This document shows, in pieces, positions 8,043 to 15,317 of a DNA stretch of 32,420 nucleotides (position 1 is its first letter; each line of letters opens with the position of its first letter). The DNA comes from Betaproteobacteria bacterium (GTDB lineage Bacteria > Pseudomonadota > Gammaproteobacteria > Burkholderiales > SG8-41). The stretch lies in the NCBI GenBank assembly GCA_016202615.1, contig JACQOI010000061.1, forward strand, positions 1-32,420. The letters are read 5' to 3'. The notes beneath the pieces are model-generated. The model had not been told where the DNA came from, searched no databases, and saw only the letters and a program-made list of their open reading frames with translations. Both the position numbers and the translations under genes were made by a program.

Positions 8043-8843
8043 TTGGATCTTGGGCTGCGCAACAAAGTGGTCGTCGTCACGGGAGCAAGCCGGGGAATCG
8101 GCTTCGCGACGTCACGCGTGTTCGGGCAGGAAGGCGCCCGGGTCGTCATGGCGGCGCGAACCGCCGAAACGCTCGAACGGTCCGCCGAGACGATCCGAAG
8201 AGAAACCGGGTGCACCGTCCATACGATGGCCTGCGAGCTTACGCGAGAGGACGAGAGCGCACGGCTGGTCGCGTTCGCGGAGGAGACGCACGGCCGAATC
8301 GACGTCCTGGTGAATAATGCGTCCGGAAAGCTGCCGGTTGGTGAATTTGCGACGTTGACCAGCCAAGCGTGGCTCACCGCTTGGATCAACAAACTGCAGA
8401 TTTACGTCACGCTCGCACGACAGGTGTTCCCGATCATGCAACGCCAGAACGGCGGGCGCATCATCAATGTGATCGGCGCGCATGCGGCGCGAAATCCTGC
8501 TCCATCTTATTTACCCATTGGCGTAATCAGTGCGGGCCTGATCAACTTCGTCAAAGGCCTTGCCGACCTCGGCGCGAAACATCGGATACTGGTGACCGGG
8601 GTTTCCCCGGCGGGCGTGGATACCGGGGAGCGCTGGCAGTCGTGGCTTGCGCGGCGGGCGGCCAGCGAGGGCAAGACGATCGAGGAGGTGGCGGCCGAGA
8701 AATCCGAGTACTCACTGGGCCGTCCGGCCAAACCCGAAGAGATCGCCGACGTGATCTGTTTTCTGGGTTCGGCCCGCGCGTCCTATATCTCGGGAATAGT
8801 CGTCACTGTTGACGGTAACGTTACCCGTGGCGTGTGGCTCTAG
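8043..8843 (+). CDS. SDR-family oxidoreductase with non-canonical active site
   Basis: This 266-residue Rossmann protein starts at TTG 8043 with AAGGGAGCC upstream. The cofactor motif TGASRGIG (residues 13-20) and NNAS (91-94) are present, as is the C-terminal VTVDGN in place of the usual DGG. The catalytic region is unusual. Aligning SAGLINFVKGLAD with the common KAGLxxxTKxLA places I159 and S163 at the Tyr and Lys positions of YxxxK, and I144/G145 at the usual Ser position. A tyrosine is present nearby (Y156). It is probably a divergent SDR rather than a classical 3-hydroxyacyl-CoA dehydrogenase. Its stop codon TAG is the first triplet of the hairpin repeat that follows. Confidence 0.85.
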   Translation: MDLGLRNKVVVVTGASRGIGFATSRVFGQEGARVVMAARTAETLERSAETIRRETGCTVHTMACELTREDESARLVAFAEETHGRIDVLVNNASGKLPVGEFATLTSQAWLTAWINKLQIYVTLARQVFPIMQRQNGGRIINVIGAHAARNPAPSYLPIGVISAGLINFVKGLADLGAKHRILVTGVSPAGVDTGERWQSWLARRAASEGKTIEEVAAEKSEYSLGRPAKPEEIADVICFLGSARASYISGIVVTVDGNVTRGVWL

Positions 8844-9040
8844 CAGCCTGTCGGACTTAAAAGTCCGCACAGGCTGCTAAAAGCAAAACCGGCCGAATAT
8901 GCAGATCAAAAACCCCCGCGGCAGTCGAACGGCAAGAAAAGCGAGGGCAAATTTGCACGTTGGTCATCTTTTTGTCCCTTTTGCTCGCGGCCGGTTTTGC
9001 CTTAGGAGTTTGTCGGCGCTAAGTCCGACAAACTCCTAGG
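8841..9040. repeat. Composite two-hairpin repeat element, copy 1 (complete)
   Basis: The left hairpin pairs TAGCAGCCTGT (8841-8851) with ACAGGCTGCTA (8869-8879) and contains CGGACTT/AAGTCCG. The right hairpin pairs CTTAGGAGTTTGTCGG (9001-9016) with CCGACAAACTCCTAGG (9025-9040), 15 of 16 matching. Between them GCAAAACCGGCCG (8883-8895) and CGGCCGGTTTTGC (8988-9000) are a perfect 13-bp inverted pair, so the element is palindromic overall. It supplies the stop codon of the SDR gene. The interior has no coding potential. Copies lie at 10104-10258 (complete, about 45 bases shorter) and 3411-3483 (right half). The architecture resembles paired REP sequences (REPIN) or a MITE. Confidence 0.85.
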
Positions 9041-9129
9041 CCAATGATCCAGGTCGAGGCGGCGCTGCGGATTGGCTGCACGAAGGCGGAGATTCTTGTA
9101 TTGTCAACTTAACCGAAGTAGGAGGAACC

Positions 9130-10098
9130 ATGACCACGAATACCTTGCTGGGTATTTCCGCGGTTGCGGCGCTGGCATTCGGCGGCGTGAATGCGCCGGC
9201 GCAGGAATATCCCAGTAAACTGGTCCGTTTCATCGTGCCCTACGCACCCGGGGGCGCCACCGACGCGGTGGGCCGCTCCATCAGCCAGAAGCTCACCGAA
9301 GCGTGGGGCCAGCAGGTGGTTGTGGATAACCGCCCGGGCGCGCAAGGCAATCTCGGCGCCGGTCTCGGCGCCAAGGCATCGCCGGACGGCTACACATTAG
9401 TGCTGACCGACACCGGTACGATGGCGATCGCTCCGTGGATGCACAAGAATCTCAGTTTCCACCCGTTGCGCGACTTCGTGCACATCACGCAAGCCTCCTC
9501 TCAGCCCTATCTCGTCGTGGCGCACCCGAGTTTGCCGGCGAAAAGCCTCAAGGAGCTGGCGGCACTCGCCAAGGCGCAGCCGGACACGCTCACCTTCGCG
9601 TCGACCTCGCAGGGGAATCGTTTTTCCGGGGAGCTGTTCAAGATCATGACTCGCACGCGCATCATCCACGTGCCATACAAGGGCGGGGGGCAGGCGATCA
9701 CGGATCTGCTGGGCGGCTACGTCACCCTGATGTTCGCAAGCCCGACGAGTTCAACGCCACATGTCAATAATAAGCGGCTGCGCGGTCTCGCCGTGACGGG
9801 GCCTTCCCGCCTGCCGGCATTGCCGGACGTGCCGACCGCGACGGAAGCCGGCTATCCGGACCTCACTGTCACCAGTTGGTATGGCGTGGCCGTCCCGGTC
9901 AATACGCCGAATGACATCGTCGCCAAGCTCAACGCCGGTATCTTGCGGGCACTCAAGCTACCCGACGTAATAACGCGGCTCAAAAGTGTCGGCCTCGAAC
10001 CCGGGGGCAATTCCTCGGAGGAATTCACCGCCTATGTTAAATCCGAGTACGAGCGCTGGGGCAAGGTCGTGAAGGAGTCGGGAGTAGCGCCCGAATGA
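9130..10098 (+). CDS. Bug/TctC-family periplasmic solute-binding protein
   Basis: This 322-residue Bug receptor is exported by an N-terminal signal (TLLGISAVAALAFGGVNAPA, cleavage near residue 24). ATG 9130 follows TAGGAGGAACC. Family motifs are EYPSKLVRFIVPYAPGG, TDAVGRSI, WGQQVVVDNRPGA, SPDGYTL, HVPYKGGG, LPDVPTATEAGYP and the terminal RWGKVVKESGV. It sits alone between two copies of the composite repeat, with no transport membrane partners. A 65-base stretch (9867-9931) recurs at 94% identity at 12329-12393, which shows a close paralogue once existed nearby. The ligand is unknown. Confidence 0.92.
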   Translation: MTTNTLLGISAVAALAFGGVNAPAQEYPSKLVRFIVPYAPGGATDAVGRSISQKLTEAWGQQVVVDNRPGAQGNLGAGLGAKASPDGYTLVLTDTGTMAIAPWMHKNLSFHPLRDFVHITQASSQPYLVVAHPSLPAKSLKELAALAKAQPDTLTFASTSQGNRFSGELFKIMTRTRIIHVPYKGGGQAITDLLGGYVTLMFASPTSSTPHVNNKRLRGLAVTGPSRLPALPDVPTATEAGYPDLTVTSWYGVAVPVNTPNDIVAKLNAGILRALKLPDVITRLKSVGLEPGGNSSEEFTAYVKSEYERWGKVVKESGVAPE

Positions 10099-10103
10099 AG
10101 TGC

Positions 10104-10258
10104 TAGCAGCCTGTCGGACACAACAGTCCGTACAGGCTGCTAACGGTCGAATTTGGGGAAAAGCGTGGGCAAATTCGTATATCTGTTATCCTCTTCTGCA
10201 ATTCTACTGGCCCCGGTTTTGCATTAGGAGTTTGTCGGGGCTAAGTCCGACAAACTCC
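10104..10258. repeat. Composite two-hairpin repeat element, copy 2 (complete, shorter)
   Basis: The left hairpin TAGCAGCCTGTCGGAC..GTCCG-T-ACAGGCTGCTA spans 10104-10142. The right hairpin pairs GGAGTTTGTCGG (10227-10238) with CCGACAAACTCC (10247-10258). The interior shares GGGCAAAT and CCGGTTTTGC with copy 1 but lacks about 45 bases. It starts 5 bases after the Bug stop and ends 17 bases before the next start codon, so it fills the entire intergenic space. Confidence 0.85.
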
Positions 10259-10275
10259 AGCATCAAAAGCACGCC

Positions 10276-11250
10276 ATGAAATCCTGCTGGATCGTTACTC
10301 AAGACCGCAAGGCGGTGCTCGAATGGCGCGACGTTCCCGTGCCGCAACCGAAGGCGGGCGAGATCGTCATCCGCGTGCGCGCGACCGCGATGAACCGCGG
10401 CGAGCTGATCGTGGGCAGCGCCGTGCACGGCGGGCCGGAGAAGATTGGCGGCAACGAGGCCGCGGGCGAAGTGCACGCGGTAGGCGAAGGCGTGACGGCG
10501 ATGCAACCCGGCGACCGCGTGTTCGGCCGCATGCGTGGCAGCTTCGCGGAGTACGCCGTGATGGACGCGCACCAGGCGATGCCTATGCCGCAGCGTCTCG
10601 ACTGGGAGCAAGCCGCGGCGGTCCCGATCTCGTTCCTGACCGCCTACGAAATGCTCTACCTGCCGTACGGCAAGCTCAAGGCGGGCGAGTGGCTGCTTGT
10701 CACCGGTGCGTCCGCGGGCGCGGGCGTCGCCAGCATCCAGACCGCCAAACTGATCGGCGCGCATACGATAGGAACCTCCGGTTCGGCGGAGAAGCTGGAA
10801 AGACTTGCAGCCATCGGCCTCGACGTGCCCATTGCCACCCGCCGCGCGGATTTCGCGGCGAAGGTGAAGGAGGCAACCGGCGGCAAGGGCGCGGACCTGA
10901 TCGTCAATCTGGTCGGAGGTTCGGTCTTCGCCGAGTGCGTAAGCTGCCTCGCGCGGCGCGGCCGGCTCGCAGTGGTGGGCTATGTCGACGGCGCGCTGAA
11001 AGCCGAAATCGACCTCGGCGCGGTACACATCAAACGCTTCGAGATCTTCGGCATCTCGAACGCAAAGGTGACTTCGGAAGAGCGCGCCGAGGCCACGCGC
11101 GGCTTCACGCGCGACGTGCTGCCCGCGATCGCCGACGGCCGCATCAAGCCGTACGTCGACCGCGTGTTCGACTTCGACGAGTTGCCGGCCGCCAAGGCGT
11201 GCATGGAATCGAGCGCGATGGTGGGCAAGATCGTCGTACGCGTGAGTTGA
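10276..11250 (+). CDS. Zinc-independent MDR-family NAD(P)H:quinone oxidoreductase-like protein
   Basis: This 324-residue protein belongs to the medium-chain dehydrogenase/reductase family, quinone oxidoreductase branch. The N-terminal catalytic fold carries GEIVIRVRATAMNRGELI, GGNEAAGEVHAVGEGV and MQPGDRVFG. The cofactor domain has LLVTGASAGAGVASIQTAKLIGA (about residues 141-162), and ATGGKGADLIVNLVGG follows. The zinc-ligand cysteines of alcohol dehydrogenases are absent. The end (MVGKIVVRVS) is typical, so the gene is complete. ATG 10276 lacks an obvious Shine-Dalgarno sequence; the repeat hairpin ends 17 bases upstream. It probably reduces a quinone or an enone, with substrate unknown. Confidence 0.88.
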   Translation: MKSCWIVTQDRKAVLEWRDVPVPQPKAGEIVIRVRATAMNRGELIVGSAVHGGPEKIGGNEAAGEVHAVGEGVTAMQPGDRVFGRMRGSFAEYAVMDAHQAMPMPQRLDWEQAAAVPISFLTAYEMLYLPYGKLKAGEWLLVTGASAGAGVASIQTAKLIGAHTIGTSGSAEKLERLAAIGLDVPIATRRADFAAKVKEATGGKGADLIVNLVGGSVFAECVSCLARRGRLAVVGYVDGALKAEIDLGAVHIKRFEIFGISNAKVTSEERAEATRGFTRDVLPAIADGRIKPYVDRVFDFDELPAAKACMESSAMVGKIVVRVS

Positions 11251-11333
11251 GAATGCTCTGAATAAGCCCCCATCCGTTCGCCCCGGCACGGCGCGCGTCA
11301 AGGCGCTGCCGGCAGCGGAAATATCGGCGTGTG

Positions 11334-11339
11334 TATAAT
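11334..11339 (+). promoter_or_regulatory. Possible -10 box upstream of the thioesterase gene
   Basis: A perfect TATAAT hexamer lies 26 bases before ATG 11366. The hexamer 17 bases further upstream (GGCAGC, 11311-11316) is a poor -35 box, so an activator would probably be needed. It lies in the 115-base gap after the MDR gene. Confidence 0.4.
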
Positions 11340-11365
11340 CGCCGCGATTGCACGATTGCCCCGCC

Positions 11366-12328
11366 ATGAAGCGCAAAACACCGATTGCAAGACATCCCGA
11401 CGCCGACCGCATCCGCGCTCGGCTGTTGCGCGGCATCGCCGGCAACCGTATCGCCGGGCTGCACTTCCCCGGCTATTTTCTCGACATCGAGTGGGAAGAG
11501 ATCACCGGCGACAGCGCGCGGATCGCAATCGCCGACGGCCCGCATTGCCGCAATGCCAGCGGTGAAGTCGATATCGCGGCGCTTGGGATCCTGACCGATA
11601 CCGCGCTCGCCACCACCACGCGGCGCGGCATCACACCGGGCGCCTGGCTGGCGACGACGATCCATCTGCAGATGCAGCTCACCGGCGCACCGGCCACCGG
11701 CAGCATCAGCGCCAGCGCGCGCCTGCTCGATTTCAGCGCCGGCTCGGCGCTGCGCCAGTTGCTGTGCTCAGCCGTACTGTCCGCGCGCGGGCAGCCGGTA
11801 TGTCACGCCAGCGGCGAGTTCGTGTTGTTCGATCCGCCGCCGGGCGTGAAGTTCGGGCCGCTGCCGTGGCTGCACGCCGCGCCGCCGCAGATCGCGCCGG
11901 TCGAGGAAAGTGCGCTCGACCCGCGTGAGCGCGCCATTCTCAAGGCGTGCGACGGCGCACTCGCCAAGGCCTCTCCGCAAGCCGCGTTCATCCAGCATTT
12001 CTGGGGCGGCGCGCCGAAATACACTGCACACGGCGCGAGCAACCGCGTCGCAATCGGAGCGCATCTCTGCAACCGCGTCGGGGATGTGCAGGGCGGCATA
12101 CTGTTCGGCATCGCGGCCCATACCGCGGCTGCAGCAGTACCGGCCGGCATGATGCTGTCCAATGTGTCAGCGTGGTACATCGGTCCCGGCCGGGGCAAGG
12201 CGCTTGCCGTCAAGTCGCGCGTGGTGCACGCCGGCCGCACCATCGCGGTGGTGCGCACCGAAATCAAAACCAGCAGCGGCAAGCGCGTGCTGGAGGCGGT
12301 TACGCACCACGTCGCGAAAGCGCGTTAG
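11366..12328 (+). CDS. Double hot-dog PaaI-like acyl-CoA thioesterase
   Basis: This 320-residue protein appears to hold two hot-dog domains, residues about 25-155 and 195-320. Domain 1 has GEVDIAALGILTDTALATTT, LATTIHLQMQL and ASARLLDFSAGS. Domain 2 has GDVQGGILFGIAAHTAAAAV, MLSNVSAWYIGPGRGKAL and VRTEIKTSSGKRVLEAVTHHVA. This pattern matches PaaI-type thioesterases, which hydrolyse acyl-CoA to acid and CoA. The usual HGG of domain 2 reads QGG (Q242). ATG 11366 is preferred over TTG 11348 in the same frame. A 65-base Bug fragment follows its stop directly. It converges with the minus-strand gene at 12397. Confidence 0.75.
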   Translation: MKRKTPIARHPDADRIRARLLRGIAGNRIAGLHFPGYFLDIEWEEITGDSARIAIADGPHCRNASGEVDIAALGILTDTALATTTRRGITPGAWLATTIHLQMQLTGAPATGSISASARLLDFSAGSALRQLLCSAVLSARGQPVCHASGEFVLFDPPPGVKFGPLPWLHAAPPQIAPVEESALDPRERAILKACDGALAKASPQAAFIQHFWGGAPKYTAHGASNRVAIGAHLCNRVGDVQGGILFGIAAHTAAAAVPAGMMLSNVSAWYIGPGRGKALAVKSRVVHAGRTIAVVRTEIKTSSGKRVLEAVTHHVAKAR

Positions 12329-12393
12329 TGTCACCAATTGGTATGGCGTGGCCGTCCCGGCCAACACGCCGAAAGACATCGTCGCCAAGCTCA
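12329..12393 (+). pseudogene. Internal fragment of a Bug receptor gene
   Basis: Starting at the base after the thioesterase stop, 65 bases match 9867-9931 of the intact Bug gene with only four mismatches. They encode VTNWYGVAVPANTPKDIVAKL, cut here to the matching block, against VTSWYGVAVPVNTPNDIVAKL in the intact gene. Homology ends four bases before the stop codon of the convergent gene at 12397. No flanking Bug sequence is present, so this is a scar of recombination or deletion. Confidence 0.85.
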
Positions 12394-12396
12394 TCG

Positions 12397-13260
12397 TCAG
12401 CGCAAATACTCGCGCTGCCATTTTTTGTGACTGTCGGTGTCCACCAAGCGCTCCATCTCCTCAACCGAGGTGATCTTCGACTCGAGGTCGGCAGCGGCGC
12501 CTGCATTGAATAAGTGCGCGTAGGTCTCGTGCAGCGCTTTGACTGCGGCCGCGACCGGCTGGAGGTGGCCTTGAAGCAGAACGCGAGCGCCGCGCGCGGC
12601 CAGCTCATCGCGCTTGAGTGACGCCGGCGCCGGCCCGACGATGATCGGCAATTTGACGGCCGCGTGGATGGCCTCGATCTGCTTGAGGTTTGCGACCCCG
12701 ACGATGAAAATCGCGTCTATACCGGTCGCAGCGTAGGCTAGCGCGCGCGCGGCGATCCGCTCCGCGTCCTCCATCCTGAACGAGGTGCGGCCGGCAATTA
12801 CGAGCGTTGGGTCCTGACGCGCGTCTACAGCGGCGCGCAACTTGCCGACCATCTCCTCGGTCGAAATGAGTTCTTTCGCCCCCTCGGGCCGCCCGAAACG
12901 CTGGGGCAGCACCGTGTCTTCGATACTGAGCGCCGACACACCCGCATGCTCGAGCTCCTGTATCGTGCGCCTCACATTGAGCGCGTTGCCGTAGCCATGA
13001 TCGGCGTCGACGATGAGGCTCAGCTTGCTCACGCGCATGATGCGCCGGATCTGGTCGGCAAACTCGGTAAGGGTGAGTACGGCGAGATCGGGCGCTGCCA
13101 GCGTTGTGTGCGACGCGACTGCTCCCGTAAGCAGGCCGATTTCGTGGCCGACCGCCTCCGCGACACGCGCGGACAGCGGGTCGTACACACTCGCCGGCAA
13201 CACGCACGTCGACCCGGCCAGTACGGCACGCAGTCTCCTGCGTTGGTCAGTATGGTTCAT
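12397..13260 (-). CDS. Isocitrate lyase/PEP mutase superfamily enzyme, oxaloacetate decarboxylase-like
   Basis: This 287-residue TIM-barrel protein starts at ATG 13260 with AAGGAGCAGCA upstream on the minus strand. ASVYDPLSARVAEAVGHEIGL, the metal-site region DADHGYGN (85-92), ALSIEDTVLPQRFGRP and IAGRTSF identify the superfamily. The pattern closely recalls the Pseudomonas PA4872-type oxaloacetate decarboxylase branch (from memory). It lacks the KKCGH loop of isocitrate lyases. The reaction would be C-C or C-P bond chemistry on an alpha-keto acid with Mg2+; a carboxyvinyl-carboxyphosphonate mutase-like annotation is an alternative. It is the only large minus-strand gene in the left half and is convergent with the thioesterase. 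Confidence 0.82.
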   Translation of the reverse strand: MNHTDQRRRLRAVLAGSTCVLPASVYDPLSARVAEAVGHEIGLLTGAVASHTTLAAPDLAVLTLTEFADQIRRIMRVSKLSLIVDADHGYGNALNVRRTIQELEHAGVSALSIEDTVLPQRFGRPEGAKELISTEEMVGKLRAAVDARQDPTLVIAGRTSFRMEDAERIAARALAYAATGIDAIFIVGVANLKQIEAIHAAVKLPIIVGPAPASLKRDELAARGARVLLQGHLQPVAAAVKALHETYAHLFNAGAAADLESKITSVEEMERLVDTDSHKKWQREYLR

Positions 13261-13351
13261 TGCTGCTCCTTAGCGGCCGGCGACTCGGCGGATGTTTTCT
13301 CTTTGGGAGTCAAGATTTTCTCCGTTGAAATTCAAACTAGCAACCGCGCCG

Positions 13352-13379
13352 ATCATACATTATCGCGCCATCACTGCAA
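13352..13379 (-). promoter_or_regulatory. Putative sigma70 promoter for the minus-strand PEP mutase-family gene
   Basis: On the minus strand TTGCAG (13374-13379) and TATGAT (13352-13357) are spaced by 16 bases. Transcription would start near 13345, leaving a leader of about 85 bases before ATG 13260. No operator-like repeat is evident. Confidence 0.45.
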
Positions 13380-13649
13380 GAGGATATCGTGCTAATCGCC
13401 AAGCTCCTCTGGTCCCGCGTTGGTCTGCGGCGTGCTTGCTGGAGGCCGAGCAGGGCTGGCGCAAGGTTCATGGCCATCGCGATCCATGGATTTGCGTCAC
13501 ACGCTCGGCCGGCCAATCGATGACGACCGCGTTGACCTTCCTCGTAAGGTAGCTTAACCTATGTTCCATCTCGCCGAGGCGTTCATCCGCTCCGGAACCA
13601 AGCGCTGACGGAAGATCATCAATACGACCGGAATGACGGCCAACTCGCC
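13380..13649. other. Intergenic stretch, nothing recognised
   Basis: The upstream part (13261-13379) holds the ribosome-binding site and promoter of the minus-strand gene. The remaining 270 bases up to the amidohydrolase start have a few short open frames, including a minus-strand one at 13468-13725, but no family motif, good start site, hairpin terminator or repeat that I can recognise. It may be decayed coding sequence. Confidence 0.4.
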
Positions 13650-14519
13650 ATGAAGCTCTTCGATCTGCATTCACACTGGGGGACCAAGCGCGGCTACGTG
13701 CTGCAGACGGAGGAAGAGCTCGCACAGCAGATCAGGACCTGGCGCTCGACGCCACGCTACGACACCGAAGAGGAGATGGCCGCGTACTTTGCCCGGAACA
13801 ACGCACGGGTCATTCTCGATTTCGGTTTCACCAAGAACATGCCGCTGGAAAAGGCGAGGGAATACCACGATTACGCGCTGGAGACGCAACGCCGGTTCCC
13901 GGAGGTGATCTTCGGCAACTGGCTGCAGATCGATCCCGGCACGGGACGCGAAGGCGCAGCCGAGTTCAAGCGCTGCATCGAGGCGAGCAGCGGTTTTGTC
14001 GGCATCTGCATTTCCGCGGCGGGCATGGGGTTTCCCGCAAGTGATCCGATCTACCGTCCGTTCTATGAGGTCGCCATCGGCGCGGGGCGCCCGGTCCTGG
14101 TGCTGGTGGGCTACACCGGGGCGGGCGCCGGCATTCCCGGCGGCAAGGGCGTGAAGCTGGAACTCTGCCATCCGCGCTACGTCGACGAGCTCGCAATCGA
14201 CTATCCGGAAATGAAAATCATCGCCGGCAGGTCGGCATGGCCCTGGCAGGAGGAAATGATCGCGGTCATGCTGCACAAGCCCAACGTCTGGGCCGAGACG
14301 CACGGCTGGTCGCCGAAATATCTTACCGACTCGCTGAAACGGGACATTTCGCGGCGGCTCAAGCAGCGCGTCATGTTCGGCGCGGATTACCCGCTGTTTC
14401 GTTACGAGCGGCTGGTCGCGGATTGGCGCGCGCTGGGTTACGACGAAGCAACGTTGGAGCGGGTCTTCTTCAGGAACGCCGAGACGCTTTTCGCCGACGT
14501 TCCCGGCTGCCGCATCTAG
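13650..14519 (+). CDS. Amidohydrolase-2 (ACMSD-like) family protein with altered metal site
   Basis: This 289-residue protein has the PF04909-like layout. An N-terminal FDLHSHWG supplies the H7/H9 pair and a C-terminal VMFGADYPLF supplies D246. Two further histidines expected in ACMSD-type enzymes are replaced. The strand normally reading PVLxHxG is PVLVLVGYTG (L152), and the GHxGxPW-type segment is AGRSAWPW (R194). By comparison with ACMSD, whose ligands are H9, H11, H177 and D294 with catalytic H228, this protein keeps three ligand positions and lacks the other two. ATG 13650 (CGCCATGAAG) has no strong Shine-Dalgarno. It is followed one base after its stop by the SDR start, so the two are co-translated. 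Confidence 0.8.
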   Translation: MKLFDLHSHWGTKRGYVLQTEEELAQQIRTWRSTPRYDTEEEMAAYFARNNARVILDFGFTKNMPLEKAREYHDYALETQRRFPEVIFGNWLQIDPGTGREGAAEFKRCIEASSGFVGICISAAGMGFPASDPIYRPFYEVAIGAGRPVLVLVGYTGAGAGIPGGKGVKLELCHPRYVDELAIDYPEMKIIAGRSAWPWQEEMIAVMLHKPNVWAETHGWSPKYLTDSLKRDISRRLKQRVMFGADYPLFRYERLVADWRALGYDEATLERVFFRNAETLFADVPGCRI

Positions 14520-14520
14520 C

Positions 14521-15309
14521 GTGGAGCTCTCGCTCAGGGACAAGGTTGCGATTATCGGCGGCGCAAGCCGGGGCATCGGTTACGCCATCGCGCAATTGCT
14601 CGCCCGCGAAGGTGCGGGCGTTGCGATGGTGGCGCGCCGCAAGGAGCTGTTGCACGATGCGGTGGAGCGGGTGCGCCGCAACACCGGGGGAAGGGCGCTG
14701 GCGGTGTCCGCGGACATCCGGCGCGCCGCGGATTGCACTCGCATCGTCGAATCGACCATCGCGGAATTCGGCCGCGTCGACGTGCTGGTGAATAACGACG
14801 GCGCGCCGCCGCTCGGCACGATGCTCGAGTTCGACGATGCCGCGTGGGACAAGGCGGTGCAGCAGAACCTCATGAGCGTCGTTCGGCTCACGCGGCTTGC
14901 GGTGCCCCACATGCGTTCGGTGGGTGGCGGACGCATCGTCAATATCACTGCGCTTTCCGTGCTGCAGCCGAAACCGCGCTTCGGCCTGTCGGTCGCAACC
15001 TGGGCCGGCGTCATCGGGTACGCGAAGACGCTGTCGCTGGAGCTCGCTGCGGAAGGCATCACCGTGAACACGATCTGTCCCGGACGGATCGCAACCGGCC
15101 GGCTTGGCGCGGTATTTGGTCGTGACGGAAAGCATGCCGAACCCGACGCGCAGATGCTCGCCGACATGGCGCAGGAAATCCCGATGCGCCGGGTGGGCGA
15201 CCCGGACGAGATCGCGGGCCTCGTCGCGTTCCTCGCCTCGCCGTACGCTGCCTATATCACCGGTTCAACTTTCCATGTCGACGGCGGACGCCGCGCGAGC
15301 CTGCTGTGA
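14521..15309 (+). CDS. SDR-family oxidoreductase, second non-canonical member
   Basis: This 262-residue Rossmann protein starts at GTG 14521, one base after the previous stop, implying coupling. GGASRGIG (13-20) replaces TGASRGIG at the cofactor loop. NN (91-92), CPGRIATGR and the C-terminal FHVDGGRRASLL are present. The active-site helix reads GLSVATWAGVIGYAKTLSLE. Alignment on AGVIGYAKTLS puts S157 and W161 where YxxxK is expected, and T143/A144 at the Ser position. SDRs with LSxxxxRAxVxGxAK-like helices form a divergent group (from memory), so the protein may be active by another mechanism. It lies between the amidohydrolase and the CoA ligase, with its stop overlapping a potential GTG start of the ligase. 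Confidence 0.85.
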   Translation: MELSLRDKVAIIGGASRGIGYAIAQLLAREGAGVAMVARRKELLHDAVERVRRNTGGRALAVSADIRRAADCTRIVESTIAEFGRVDVLVNNDGAPPLGTMLEFDDAAWDKAVQQNLMSVVRLTRLAVPHMRSVGGGRIVNITALSVLQPKPRFGLSVATWAGVIGYAKTLSLELAAEGITVNTICPGRIATGRLGAVFGRDGKHAEPDAQMLADMAQEIPMRRVGDPDEIAGLVAFLASPYAAYITGSTFHVDGGRRASLL

Positions 15310-15317
15310 AGGTTGAG

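Noticed and set aside
8841-8880. Left hairpin of the repeat as a Rho-independent terminator for the SDR gene
   Set aside because: The stem is long, but AAAAGCAAAA follows instead of a T tract, and the same hairpin recurs as part of a repeat element.
10204-11445. 413-codon minus-strand frame over the MDR gene
   Set aside because: It is an antisense shadow of the MDR gene and repeat copy 2, with no family motif or start signals.
13468-13725. 85-codon minus-strand frame before the amidohydrolase
   Set aside because: There is no ribosome-binding site or recognisable motif, and it overlaps the amidohydrolase start in antisense.
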